Assembly (NCBI GenBank): GCA_001692895.1
Contig: KV748240.1
Location: 248,001 to 312,000 of the forward strand
DNA: 64,000 bases
Origin: Cenococcum geophilum 1.58
Taxonomy: Eukaryota; Ascomycota; Dothideomycetes; Gloniales; Gloniaceae
Reading direction: 5' to 3'
Shown here one piece after another: positions 33,271-44,179 of this stretch; position 1 is the first letter of the stretch; every line of letters starts with the position of its first letter. The notes below the pieces were generated by a model. It made no database searches, was not told the origin of the DNA, and was given only the letters and a program-made list of their open reading frames with translations. Made by a program: the position numbers and the translations under genes.

Positions 33271-34420
33271 GGCCCCTCCAAGGTGGAAACGTTAAAACAG
33301 ATGATTGTTCCCAACCCGATCTAGACTGGTCTCACGTCTCATTGATCGTCGGCTCAAATTTGGCTGTGAATGTGTTGACGATGGTTCTGGAAGAGTCCTC
33401 CACGTTCGTTGCCTGCTTACATAAGCAGATTCTCCTTGTTTCCATTTTGGTCGATATCCGTAATCAATCACTTATGACTCCGTAAGTATAGGCCTATATA
33501 AAGGCCTATATTCGTCGTAGATAGATTCCATAGATTCATATTCATTCTTTATCCTCAGATCCAGTTCATCATGTGTCGATCTAGGTCGGGTTTTGAAACG
33601 GGTTTCCTTACCACCGTCTTACTACTGTCTCGGTCACCGACGTAGTCTACTGTCCCTTTTTTATGTATACATAGAGGCTATAGAGCCACATTCAATAGAC
33701 AGAGTCCTCATTCTTTACTTACTCATCGGTGCACGGACTACCGATCGACAGAACGAGTCACAGGCTATGGCCTCTGCAATTACACCAAGGTCATAACCGT
33801 AGAGCAGCGAGCCGAGGGACTCAACTTGATCCGATTGGTTCTATTGGCTTGGACTAAAGGAGACCAGGCCTCCAAGGTAGGTGAATGGATCTATGGCACA
33901 AACACTACATTTACTCCTTTTGTTCTCTGACTATTTCCCATAATTGTCGCATTACAGTGTTTGAGAAGTTTCTTCTAGCCATGATTTCCCGAGCCTTTTG
34001 GAGGACATTATTGCCGTAAAAATGCATGTTTTTATTTTTTATTTTTTATTTTTTTATATCCGTTGTATTATACTACGTACAATACTGCGCATGCAACCTC
34101 TAGGCTATGGCGCTATAGCTCTATATACATGAATCCTTCCCAGGCAGCTTAAAATGTACTAGTAACTATGTCCTAATAGTTTATAAACCCCTATGCTAGG
34201 GGTTTACAGCTCCTTAGTAAAAAATACCAAGTTATTAACAACTATTAGGTAATGAGAAAACGGTAGAAAAGATTATTGACCCGAGGTACGAGTGGTCTAT
34301 ACTTTCAGGTTTAGATTTTCAAACCCCCGCCAAGCCAGCTTCTAATTGGTTAGAAAAAAAGTCGCGGGCGGTATCTACCTGCAAAATACACGTGACGAAC
34401 TTCAAAACATTGAGTTTAAC
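33271..34420. other. non-coding interval
   Basis: No gene recognised. It contains a TATA-like CCTATATAAAGGCC at about 33492 in an LTR-like context without a second copy, a T-rich low-complexity stretch at 34028-34062, and a small hairpin AAACCCCTATGCTAGGGGTTT near 34186. The interval may be old transposon debris. Confidence 0.4.
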
Positions 34421-35900
34421 TAAAGCTCTGCAAAAGCTCTGCATCGAGCTCTGCCAAAGCCCTGCAAAAGCTCTGCACAAAGCTCCGTACGAAGCTCTGC
34501 AGAAGCTCTACCAAAAGCTCTACCAAAGGCTTTGCAGCACCTCTGCCCACTCAGTGTACTAGCCACGTAGTGAATGGAGCACGCAGTGCGCAGGGGGGTC
34601 TAAGGGGGTCTCTCCCTTGAAGCTCTGCTCGAAGCTCTGCTCGAAGCTTTACTCGAAGCCCTATACGGAGCTCCAAAGCTCTACTAACACACAGCACTAA
34701 TATACTAGGAAGTCTCACAATCGTCTCGACGAACGTCTCTACAAACGGCTCTACAAACGTCTACACGATCGCCCGTACGAACACCCATACAATCGATCAA
34801 TTAAACGTCCATACGATCAATCGATCAGACGCCTATACAATTAATTAGATGCCCGTATAAACGTCTCTACGAGTGTCTATAAACGTCTCTACGAAGGTCT
34901 ACAATCGCCTATACAATCGTCCGTACGAACGTCCGTATGAACGCCTGCACGAACGCCTGCACGAACGCCTATACAAAGCTCTGCTCAAAGCTCTATACAA
35001 AGTCGTTTATAAGGCTTTTAAAAACAAGCCTAAATACAAACTCTATCAAAGCTCTACATAAGGCTCTATTAAAGCTCTGCATGGAGCTCTACTAAAGCTC
35101 TACAAAAGCTCTACAAAAGCTCTGCACGAAGCTCCGTACGAAGCTCTATAAAAGCTCTGCACAAACCTCCGTACGAAGCTCTGCAAAAGCTCTACTAAAA
35201 GCTCTACTAAAAGCTCTACTAAAGCCTCTACCAAAGCCTCTGCAAGAGCTCTGCCCACGCAGTAAATGGAGCACGCAGTGCGCAGGGGGGGTCCAAGGGG
35301 GTCTCCCCCTTGAGCTTAAAACTCTACTCGAAGCTCTACTCGAAGCTCTACTCAAAGCTTAATACGGAACTCTAAAGCTCTACTAACACGCAGCACTGAT
35401 ATACTAGGAAGGTTCTATAATCGTCTACACAAACGGCTCTATAAACGGCTCTACGAACGTCTGCACGATCGCCTGTACGAACGCCTATATAATCAGTCGA
35501 TTAATCGATTAATTACCTATATAAACGCCTATACAATTAATCAATTAATTAACTAAACCCCAGTACGAACGTCTCTACAAACGGCTCTACAAACGTCCAT
35601 ACAATTAATCAATCAATCAATTGCCCACACGAACGCCCGTACGAACGATCAATCAAACGCCTATACAATTGCCTATACAATCGTCTCTACAAATGTCTCT
35701 GCAATTAATGGCCATGACAAATGGCTGCACGTCTGTACGTCTGCACGTCTGCACGTGGCTCTGCGCAAGGCTCTGCACGAAGCTCCGCACGAGGCTCTAC
35801 AAGGCTCTACTAAAGCTCTGCACGAGGCTCTACCAAAGCTCTACACAAGGCTCTATTAAAGCTCTGCACAAGGCTCTGCCCAAAGCTTACCCCCTACTGC
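34420..35900. repeat. decamer/minisatellite field with a two-copy higher-order repeat
   Basis: The field is built from 10-12-bp units of two kinds: AAAGCTCTGC variants (34425-34690, 34975-35370, 35755-35890) and ACGAACGTCT/ACAATCGCCT variants (34720-34970, 35405-35700), the latter mixed with ATCAATCGATCA-type palindromes. A block of about 250 bp (AATGGAGCACGCAGTGCGCA, a G run, GGGTCTC..CCTTGA, TCGAAGCTCT units, then TATACTAGGAAG) occurs at about 34570-34800 and again at about 35265-35480. Small ORFs here only translate the repeat. CA pairs are frequent, so the array is not RIP-mutated. Confidence 0.85.
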
Positions 35901-36269
35901 GAAGCACGACGGAGGTATAGGATTTACGAAACAAATCCATACCTACTAGTATATGTTAATTAAGCTCTATACAATAAGGCTCTAAATTAAAGCTTTGGGT
36001 TAATTGATCGGCTTATTAATTATAAACTCGGGTCAAAATTTTCGTTGGGGGGTACCAACGATCCGCATGTTAAGAAATACGAAATCCTAACGCCTGTCCC
36101 TTTCCTTTTGTAAATGCATGTTTTATATTTGCTGATAATTATTATAAGGCCTCATTTTGCATGGTTAGGATGTAAGCGGTATTCTTCCTTTCCGAAATTA
36201 CGACCTAGTTGATAATAAAGAACTAGGAACTCTTGATGAAGGTGAGTCTGAGCAATTTCAAAGCCATAT
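35901..36269. other. non-coding interval with a strong hairpin
   Basis: At about 35913-35944 GGTATAGGATTT faces AAATCCATACC across a 7-nt loop. The rest shows no gene; the missing 5' part of the GH51 pseudogene would be expected here. Confidence 0.4.
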
Positions 36270-37525
36270 GACATCCTAGCTGATGATATTACAGCGCTTG
36301 GGTGGGTGGAGTACTGCACGTCCTCTAGTAATACCTACTATGCCAATCTCCGATGGCAAAATGGGCGAGAGAAACCCTATAACGTCGGTATTCTCAGCAA
36401 GTCTCTTAAATCATTAGACTTTGATAATTCATAGGTCAGGTACTGGACCCTGGGCAACGAGATGTGGGGTCCATGGCAAGTCGGCCAGACGACCAAGGAG
36501 GACTACGCGAAAAAAGTGTATCAATGGGCAAAGGCACTAAAACTCCTCGAGCCCTCTATCGAACTTGTTCTTTGTAGCGAGACGGGATTCAGCGTATGTA
36601 CTCAAAGAGTGCATTAAATGGGACGTGCACAGCTTAGGCGGCAGTACTACCGCTTCATTGATCTCGATGCACAGCACACATATTTACGCAGCTGCAGCGG
36701 AACACCTCCTGAATGCTACCGGCAAGTAGGGGTTCGGATATACTGATTCTAGGGCTGGGTGGTTTGAAATTTGTTGACGCGTCATGACAGCTCCAAGATC
36801 AGCCGAGAGAGCCACCGAATTACCGCTGATCTTATTGATCTCGCAAGAATTGAGAACCAGGTACCGCACACTATCCCACGACAGACTATCTGCTTCGATG
36901 AATGGAAAGCATGGGATCCTGCTCGGGCTCCTGGCGACAAGGGAGCGGAAGAGAAGTGAATAACTGCTTTCGATGTTCTGGATCTACCTAATACAAGACC
37001 AGATATACAGTATCTGACGCTTTAGCAGTCGGTGTTTGGCTCAATGTTTTCATACGCCAGTCTAAATACATCGGGATGGCGAACATTGCTCAATCCATTA
37101 ACGTTATTTCACTTTTAATGACAACAGAGTTCGACATCGTTAAGCAAATGATGTGGTGACCATTGCTTCTCTTCAGCAAATACATGCAAGCCCATACTGT
37201 TGCGGTCAATGTGCAGTGTGCGGAGTACGAGGGTCCAACGGCACCATCTTAGATTAGAGACACTATTGAAACACCTTGGCTAGATGTTAGCGCAATAATC
37301 AGTGATGATGGATGGGTTAGTATGGCTATAGTTAACGTACACGAAAACAAGAGCTTTGAAATTCGGCTAGGAGAAGTTGGCTTTGTAGATGTGCAGGTCT
37401 TTCGGGTGACAGGACCAAAATGTTGGAGTTGTGAATGCGGAAGGTCGGGAGGAAGTTGGAATACAAGAAAGTCGATGGAATGGAAAGGGATTATTCTCCT
37501 TCTCAAAACATTCGTTGACACTTAG
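36270..37525 (+). pseudogene. GH51 alpha-L-arabinofuranosidase pseudogene (5'-truncated, frameshifted)
   Basis: The reading [20 protein letters not shown] at about 36297 continues, across a retained 51-nt intron (about 36383-36433), into VRYWTLGNEMWGPWQVGQTT, the catalytic acid/base region of GH51. PRQTICFDEW near 36870 holds the nucleophile Glu. Later blocks (IGMANIAQSIN near 37070, CAEYEGPTAPS near 37215, DGWVSMAIVNVHENKSFEI near 37310) are spread over all three frames. At least three frameshifts and several stops separate them. The family acts on arabinose side chains of plant cell-wall arabinan and arabinoxylan. Both catalytic Glu codons survive, so inactivation came from indels, not loss of the site. 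The N-terminal third is absent. Confidence 0.82.
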
Positions 37526-37634
37526 ATGGAAGATATAAGAGGAGCGGAATGTAAATATATTAAAATGCTTTCCCCAGACAAGAGTATTTTGAGTGGCTGT
37601 GGAATGGCAGGCATTGTGGACAATGATTGAAAGG

Positions 37635-38856
37635 CTAAAGAGCAAGGCTTCTCTCAAGGTCGTCCCATCGGTGTTTCCGTAATGGGTCTAGCTCCCTGAG
37701 CTTGGAGAGCCATTCCTGCATATCTATGGTCGTGAAATTTTGGTTGCTGCCTCCGATTTCGAGGTAGGACGATGCATATTGCAACAAAGCCTCGTAAATC
37801 CATTTGCAATCCTTAGTATCTTCGAGAATATCCCGGATACCCTCCATTTCTTGCTCATAGTATCTTAGCTGATCGTGCTTGGTAAGTTCTAACGCTATGA
37901 CGGCGTGGTGGGTATCGTTAGGTGATAGAGTGCTCATTAAGAACTGGTGGTAAAACCAAATCGATTGGTCGAAAGGATCAGTGTTTATAGCCGCTTGTAT
38001 TTGAGAAAGCTCGGCATCAAGCATTTCTCGTCGAGCAGCTTCATTTGCTTGGCGGTGGCTTAGGAGACGCGGAATGAGCTTGCTCCTATTATGCCAGGCT
38101 GAAAAGTTGGATAGATTAGTCTTGATCATTTTGGTCGTGTATTCAAATTCCGCCTCGACCATACTCTGACTAGCATCACCAGGAGTACTACCTGAAACAG
38201 GTATGCGCACAATTTGTGTTACGACGAATCGCCGATAGCCCCACGCGTGGAAATTCCGGCTGTCTAACCTGAGCATTTTGCCCACTAGTTCGAGCTCCCC
38301 ATGCCAAAAATTACGAGTAGTAGCTGCCGGAAGTAAAATCTCTGCTTCTTGGAGCAGCCAGAGTCTGTGGTTCCAAATACAGTAGCATTTTGGGAGCTGC
38401 CTGAGGAGGGAAACAAGCCAGCGCAAGTCGTTAGTCAGAAGGTCAAGGATATTTTGGTTACTATTTGAAGTTGAAGGTCTGGTATTGGATGGCTGGGTGA
38501 ACATATGCTCGAGTATTCGACGTCGGTGGTTCCATATGGTATAGTATTCAGCGTTTTCGGTTAAAAGTTGGGTGGTGAGGGCAAGGACCTCAGCGGTGTA
38601 CTGTCTTTCGGCAGCCTAAGACGGCGAGCATTAATGGGTGCGCCCGTTCCAAAGACAGAATCTTCTCCAACCTTTATATTTACTAAGCTGACAAGCTTTT
38701 TGTATTCTGTGATGTGTTGAAGCTCCTTTAATCTCGACTGCTCGGAACCGACTTGGCTGCCTGTAATCCTTGGAACACCGTGCTGTGTTTACACAAGCTT
38801 TTCAGTACCTCAAGTGGTAGCGACGGAAGGGGCTGGTATTTCCTTACGCTTGCCAT
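37635..38856 (-). CDS. bet4: Rab geranylgeranyltransferase alpha subunit
   Basis: Three exons: 38848-38856 (only Met-Ala-Ser), 38672-38782 and 37635-38615, totalling 366 residues, normal for Bet4. The first intron (GTAAGG...CACAG, 65 nt) joins MAS to HGVPRITGSQ, the conserved start of fungal Bet4. The donor of the second intron (GTTGGA) is weak. Prenyltransferase-alpha repeats of W-x-x-R type are seen: YTIWNHRR (about 65), CYCIWNHRLWLL (about 117), NFHAWGYRRFVV (about 161), NFSAWHNRSKLI, and QSIWFYHQFL. Known role: with Bet2 and the Rab escort protein it adds geranylgeranyl groups to the C-terminal cysteines of Rab GTPases such as Ypt1 and Sec4, needed for membrane traffic. The repeat spacing and the HGVPR start separate it from the farnesyltransferase alpha subunit. 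It is divergent from the AMA1-like relic. Confidence 0.93.
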
Positions 38857-39165
38857 GTTTTTAAGTTCAGCCGTTGGCCCTTGCCACAAGACGAACGGGT
38901 TGATGTGGTGATGTGATGGGGGTGGTAGTGATTGTTGAGCTGCCTTGGGCAACTTAAGTTCCTTCCCCCCACAACACCAAAACTAGTCTTCCGATACCTC
39001 TCCCTAAGAACTTTGTCTTTCGCAGTAACGTTTACCAACCGGCAAGATTATACAAGCAGTTCAGCCTATTCTTCTATTCTTCCATCGGTGTCATTGTTGA
39101 CTTTCGCTCTCTTGTGCTGAAAAACTCCGGCGGCTCGCCGCTTCATTTCTCTGGGCCTTGTTGAC

Positions 39166-42157
39166 ATGGATCGCACCTCAACATCAACATTGCAAATAGA
39201 GTGCTTGTACACTTTCCTCCGATGCTCCTGAAGAATCCATAATTACCACGTCATGAACAATTCTACAACCCGAACAGTACAGTTTAACCGTGGCCTTATC
39301 ACGCCTCCCACATCACTGCGAAAGAACGGTACCCTGAGTGGTCCTATAGAGGTGAATACTGTCATTACAGCGCCTTCAACCTCTGCTTGCAAGTTAAACA
39401 ACTCTTTATTTTCGCGAGACTCCAGCTATCCGTTCCTGTTGACGCCACCAATTTCTCCTACGAACCCAGGGAGCTTAGCTTGGTCTGAGAGTGCCGATGC
39501 TTGGCCAACCTTACAACAACGGAGTACCCGATAACGACCTGATCCTATTAAACGTGAACTACATTGCAAACTGCACTCATGCAATCCTCTATTGGAACTT
39601 CAAGCTGGTCTATGTGTGTCGATGGAACTGATGATCGAAATCTTACAAGCACTCACAGAAGAAACAATTCGCTAACTACCACTCAAGATGGCCAAGAGAC
39701 TGATAAATTTGGGGCATTGTCTAGCCTAATTATTTTGAGCTTATCTTTTGATGAGAACGAACCTGAGATTCTATCAGAAGTTGGTATTCCAGAGTCTGAG
39801 AATCCTTCCATAGGTTCCCCAGGAAGCATTCGTAAGCGCAATACACTTGTTAATTCTATTAGCTCTGGTCCCCGAGATTACTCTAATAATGGTCTTGATG
39901 CTCCTACACCGATTACCCAAGATAATACTGCTAATGGAGCTTTCCCTTCCCCTTGCCAAGAACGAAGCGTAGTTTCACTGTCCCCCCTTACTCTCCGCAA
40001 CTCTACCTCTCTAAGGCCGAGTCAGTGGATTGCAAGAGGCGGCTCCTTATCGCCTCCACAAACACTTAGTCGAATCCCAGATCGTTTCATTCCATCTCGA
40101 AGACCGCTAAATAGTACAAGAGAAAGCTTTCAGCTGAATAAAACGACGGATAAATTAACTCCCAGTGAGCGTACTACCCGTCATGGTATCTCGAGCCCAG
40201 ATCCTCTCAGTCGAAATCTTCATAGAAGTGGCAGATTGAATGAGGAGCTCCGGACTCTCCGCGAAAGCCATTCGTTGTCACCGGGATAGTAGTCTTGGGG
40301 CGAAACATTGCCGTTTTGGGCTTTCGACGCGGCTAACTCGCTGGCGCTGCTAGGGAGATAAGCTGTGGCGCTGTTTGGAATGTTGGTGGCTCATCCGTAG
40401 TGAGCGGTACCGTCATTGGAGTATCTAATGGACGAGGAGGTTTGCTAGGAAGTAGGACTAATGCGCCGCTATATACCTCAATGTTCCTCAGCCGATCTGA
40501 TCCTGAGGCCGAAATGGAAACGCACGAGAGACGCCTCGCGCTGGCATTCAACGTTGATCAGTCTAGCAGGGTCTTGGGCGAAGCGAGTCCTCTTGGCAGC
40601 CCTGCTTCATCAGGTGGGACCGAATCAAGTCGTAAAAGCATGCAATGCAATCGCATGAAGCACGTCTGGAAGGATACCGCCTGGGTTAAGGAGGGATCAA
40701 CAATGAGTTGGTTCAGCGCTAAATGGAGATTAACTTCTTAGCCTACTAACAACTTATGTTATTTAGGAAGAAAACCGTTCCCAAAAGGATAAGAAACCAG
40801 TACCAATATTTTCCTTTAGATAAGTCAATTTAGCATTATTTATGCTTAATACTAACAGAAAACACAGTCTTGGATACACCCCAGCTACGGGATGACTACT
40901 ATTGTTCTTTACTTGCATACTCTTATACTACGAAATGCCTTGCTGTAGGGCTAGAGAATTTTGTTCATCTCTGGTCAGAAAAAGACGGAGTTGATACTCC
41001 TGAAACCTCCAACAGCCGCCCAAGACAGTGGGCAGCATGTCACCTCGTTAGCATTCTCTTCAACCCCTGGTGGTGAAGCAATCCTCGCCGTTGGCCGCGC
41101 TAACGGGCGGATCGCATTGTGGAGTCTATTCGATGAAGAACCCCGCTTTGATGCTACTTAGCCGAAGCCTATCTCGTGCGTTTCTTTCAGACCTACTGTT
41201 GTCAAGCGTCGATCAATCCGGGACTCAGCAATGCTAGTGAGCACAGAAGAGTTGTTGATTGGTGACGAAGCAGGTCATATATACTTTTACTCTGTCGAAG
41301 GGCCAAACGAAAACGCCAGCGCTTTATTTGACTAGCACGGTGCGATGACACTGCTCGCTGGGATGACAATACATACACAGCAGATCTGTGGCATCTCGTG
41401 GTCCACTGACGACGAATTATTTGCAACTGGTGGAAATGACAATGCATGTTTCCTCTTCGGAACCAAAAATGCTCCCCAGAGTCACAACCCCGCTGAGCTT
41501 TCAAGCGCTCCTGACGTGCGGCTCGGGCTAAACGGCGAGAGCAGATGGACTGTGGTTCCAGGCCGTGGCCCTGTCCTCTCCATAGAGCCTAGCAAAGAAA
41601 AGCATAGGTGGGAACTCAATGCTGCCGTTAAAGCTATCGCCTTCTGCCCTTGGCAACGCGGCTTGCTTGCTATCGGAAGCGGCTCTAATGGTCGTTGTAT
41701 TCACTTTTATCATACAATCTCCGGCGCCTGTCCAGCAACAATCGAGTGTGCAGCGCAAGTCACCTCACTCGTTTGGAGCACGACGCGCCGTGAGATCGGT
41801 GCTACATTCGGCTTTGCACAACCCGAGCACCCTTTTAGAATAGCTGTCTTCTCGTGGCCCGCATGCGAGCAGATTGTTGCGATTCTGTGGTATAACGAAC
41901 ACCGCGCTTTGTACGCCATTCCGTATCCCGGTGGACCAAAAACTGGGTGTGGAAAGGGTGAGGATAGTATGTGGTGGAGTCGAACGAGCGAAGAGGGACG
42001 CATTGTCGTTGCGGCGAGCGACTCTGCGATCAGGTTCCATGAGATATGGATCGAAGAGAGCCGGGCTACTGCGACTGGATCTGGCTTGTTAGGAGGCAGT
42101 GTCATTCTGGAAAGTTTGTATGGGATTGAGAAGGAAGGGCCGGAAACGCTTTGGTAG
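39166..42157 (+). pseudogene. AMA1-like (Cdc20/Fizzy family) APC/C coactivator, inactivated
   Basis: An N-terminal Ser/Pro-rich part contains a C-box, DRFIPSRRP, near 40081 followed by ESFQLNKTTDKL, and a second conserved block NAPLYTSMFLSR near 40460. WD40 propeller blades run from about 40870 (DAPQLRDDYYCSLLAYS form) to 42157, including EELLIGDEAGHIYFYS, QQICGISWSTDDELFATGGN and EHRALYAIPYPGGP. Such proteins recruit substrates to the anaphase-promoting complex; AMA1 acts in meiosis. The gene is broken: in-frame TAG at 41159-41161 and 41333-41335 inside conserved blade sequence with no intron signal, frameshifts near 39230, 40290 and 41030, and further stops upstream. The C-terminal half is open from 41345. 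An intron with a good CTAAC branch site (ending about 40765) survives. Confidence 0.85.
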
Positions 42158-42427
42158 CGGAGGCTGAAGGATATTAAATGCTGGGCGTTTTCAGGGCCTT
42201 TCCCTTGCTTCATAATGGCTCAGAAGAGTTTTGTAGGGTCGGCTTCTCCTGTGGGTGAAGGGAGCCTTAGTGAATTTGAGTGGGCGTAAAGTTTTGTAAC
42301 GGGTCCCTTCACTCTCAGCGCAAACACGCCGTATAAAATATCTTGATTACTCCTTTCCCCTAGGAAAGTATTCAAAAAGATCTTTGAGAGTTATACCCCT
42401 TTCCATATTGGATTGTGAAGATCAGTA

Positions 42428-42808
42428 GTGAGTTCGGAAGCTATGAAGCTGCTAACATATTATTCGCGGGGAAAACAGATACGGTGCTTTATAATTGTAC
42501 TTTCCGAGGATAGTAACGCACTGTACAAATCGATGTTTTCTAGCGGACCTCTGTATCCTAAGGATTGGTTGAAACCAAGTATACATCATCTCTACGCCAA
42601 TGGTTTCCGACGCATCGCCATGAGAGCCCGAGCGGAGGGAATAGCGCTAGAACCTTCCAATATATTTACTGGATACATCGAAGGAAGCCGCCGAGGTTGC
42701 GCCACCGCTATTTTACATCAAGACCTCTATCAACGCCGTGTAAATGCTCTATACTCTATGCTCGCTGAGATAAGAGATCTAATAACAGAGGAAATGGTCT
42801 GTACATGA
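42428..42808 (+). CDS. hypothetical protein, 126 aa
   Basis: A single open frame starts at ATG 42428. It has balanced amino acid use, no signal peptide or membrane segment, and a tail rich in charged helix (QDLYQRRVNALYSMLAEIRD). No motif is recognised. It lies 270 bp downstream of the AMA1-like relic and converges on Dic1. An ORF of this size in non-repetitive DNA can be real or chance; the C-terminal half, with the ILHQDLYQRR helix, looks coding. It could also be the surviving last exon of a longer decayed gene. Confidence 0.35.
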   Translation: MSSEAMKLLTYYSRGKQIRCFIIVLSEDSNALYKSMFSSGPLYPKDWLKPSIHHLYANGFRRIAMRARAEGIALEPSNIFTGYIEGSRRGCATAILHQDLYQRRVNALYSMLAEIRDLITEEMVCT

Positions 42809-42864
42809 ACAGGATACTAACAGAAGTATCTACTAGTTTACAACCAAAGTAGGGACCAAAACTC

Positions 42865-43934
42865 TTACTCCCTTAGACCTTGTAAACTTCTGTATATCTT
42901 CTTATGCTGTTCTAAGAACAAGAACGTCGCAATTGTGTGGGGTCCAAGTCGTATGAAACTTGGTACCCAGCCTTTGAACATCCATTTAAACCCTTCGATA
43001 CGATATATATCGGCGAGCAAACGCGGTAACCCCTTGCTTTCAGAAGCGCTCATGACCCTAGTTTTGATAACGTCTACAGGGGAACAGATGGTCGTTGCAA
43101 CGAAACCAGCCAGGAACGAGGCAGTAAAATGTGTCGTTAGGTTGTCTTCTAATGACGTATGTGTTAGAAGGGCGCGTTTGAAGCCATCATAGGATGCTAG
43201 CTGTGAGGCTGTCATAAGAACAGCGCGCATTGAATTCGGCCACACTCCTCGCCATAAAGCGCGGAACCCTTCCTCGCGTGTCATGCGCATAAGGCCATGG
43301 ATTGCATTTTTGTAGTTGCGACGTTCAGAAACAGGAAGCGCCGCATCGTGCTGCATGCGAACATTGAGCACATCAGCGGGATTGCCAGCAATGCCGCCGA
43401 GGAAACCAGAAGTTGAAGCTATGGCAACGAGTGTTAGAAAAGATGGTGCAGATTTGGCGGTGCTGAAGACATCTTTCAGCTCTTCGTAGACGCCGAAACG
43501 CGTCGTGCTGTATGTCAATTGCCGGAGGAGAGAGGCAGATAGCTATAGGCAGGAGGATTAGTATTCGATCAACAAAGAGATTGGTGAGGCTGCTCTTACA
43601 CCACGATAGAGCCCTATGAGGCCATGTTCACTTGCGACGTGGATAAACATTTGCAGCATGTTTCTTTTGGGGCCATGGTGTTGCTGGGTTTGGAGTCGGA
43701 CCTTTGACTGTGAGCAACAATGTTGTACTAAAAACAAAACACTCTATACCTTGACTATTACATTTATCAGCAGACATTAGCAGGTACCAATGGCTCTTTT
43801 ATCTCACCTAAATCCAGCGGATGTGTCACACAGGCCGCAAAACAGGACGCCGACCCTCCAAACCAGAAAGGATAGTGAACAGACTTTTTCTGGCAACCTT
43901 TGCCCTTCCTCACCTCTTTTGCAGGAGCAGACAT
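42865..43934 (-). CDS. dic1: mitochondrial dicarboxylate carrier
   Basis: Exons 43808-43934, 43750-43754 (five bases), 43600-43701 and 42865-43542 give 303 residues, a normal length for a mitochondrial carrier. Three repeats are seen: WFGGSASCFAACVTHPLDLV-KVRLQ (first signature, P-x-D-x-x-K), GIAGNPADVLNVRMQ (second), and TTICSPVDVIKTRVM (third). The sequence resembles fungal Dic1, which exchanges malate/succinate for phosphate across the inner membrane. The first signature can be completed only through the micro-exon TCAAG, which supplies the bases between Leu and the second Val. All introns are 48-57 nt with GT-AG ends. I chose ATG 43934; the frame is also open to an ATG at 44012. It is divergent from the mitochondrial PheRS gene. 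Confidence 0.92.
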
Positions 43935-44179
43935 AGCTCGACTGGCATCCTCGAGCTGTGTACTAGCTACGAACTCAGAGGGAGAGGGAGAGAGCCTTGA
44001 TGTGAGAAGCAAAGGGCGACCGAAAACCGCCGGCAGTAGAAAATGTCAGTCCCTGCCGTCGGTTGTAGGAAATTCGCTGGGCATCGTCATTCCGAGGCGC
44101 CGTTCGGATAATCAAAAACGCCGGGAAACGCCGATCTTAATTCTAGTCCCAGACCTACATTTTGGCGTCTTATATAACA
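43935..44179. promoter_or_regulatory. shared divergent promoter region of dic1 and mitochondrial PheRS
   Basis: 245 bp separate the two start codons, and both products act in mitochondria. No TATA box stands out. If the upstream dic1 ATG at 44012 is used, the space shrinks to 167 bp. Confidence 0.4.

Noticed and set aside
33374-33620. Possible solo LTR (TGTTGACGATGG start, internal TATA-like box)
   Set aside because: No second copy, no target duplication and no clear right end in this window.
34873-35920. ORFs encoding Tyr/Leu/His or Arg/Ala/Ser repeats
   Set aside because: Simply translate the decamer field; frames change whenever unit length changes.
41528-42213. Long minus-strand ORFs opposite the WD40 region
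   Set aside because: Shadows of the AMA1-like frame; no motif of their own.
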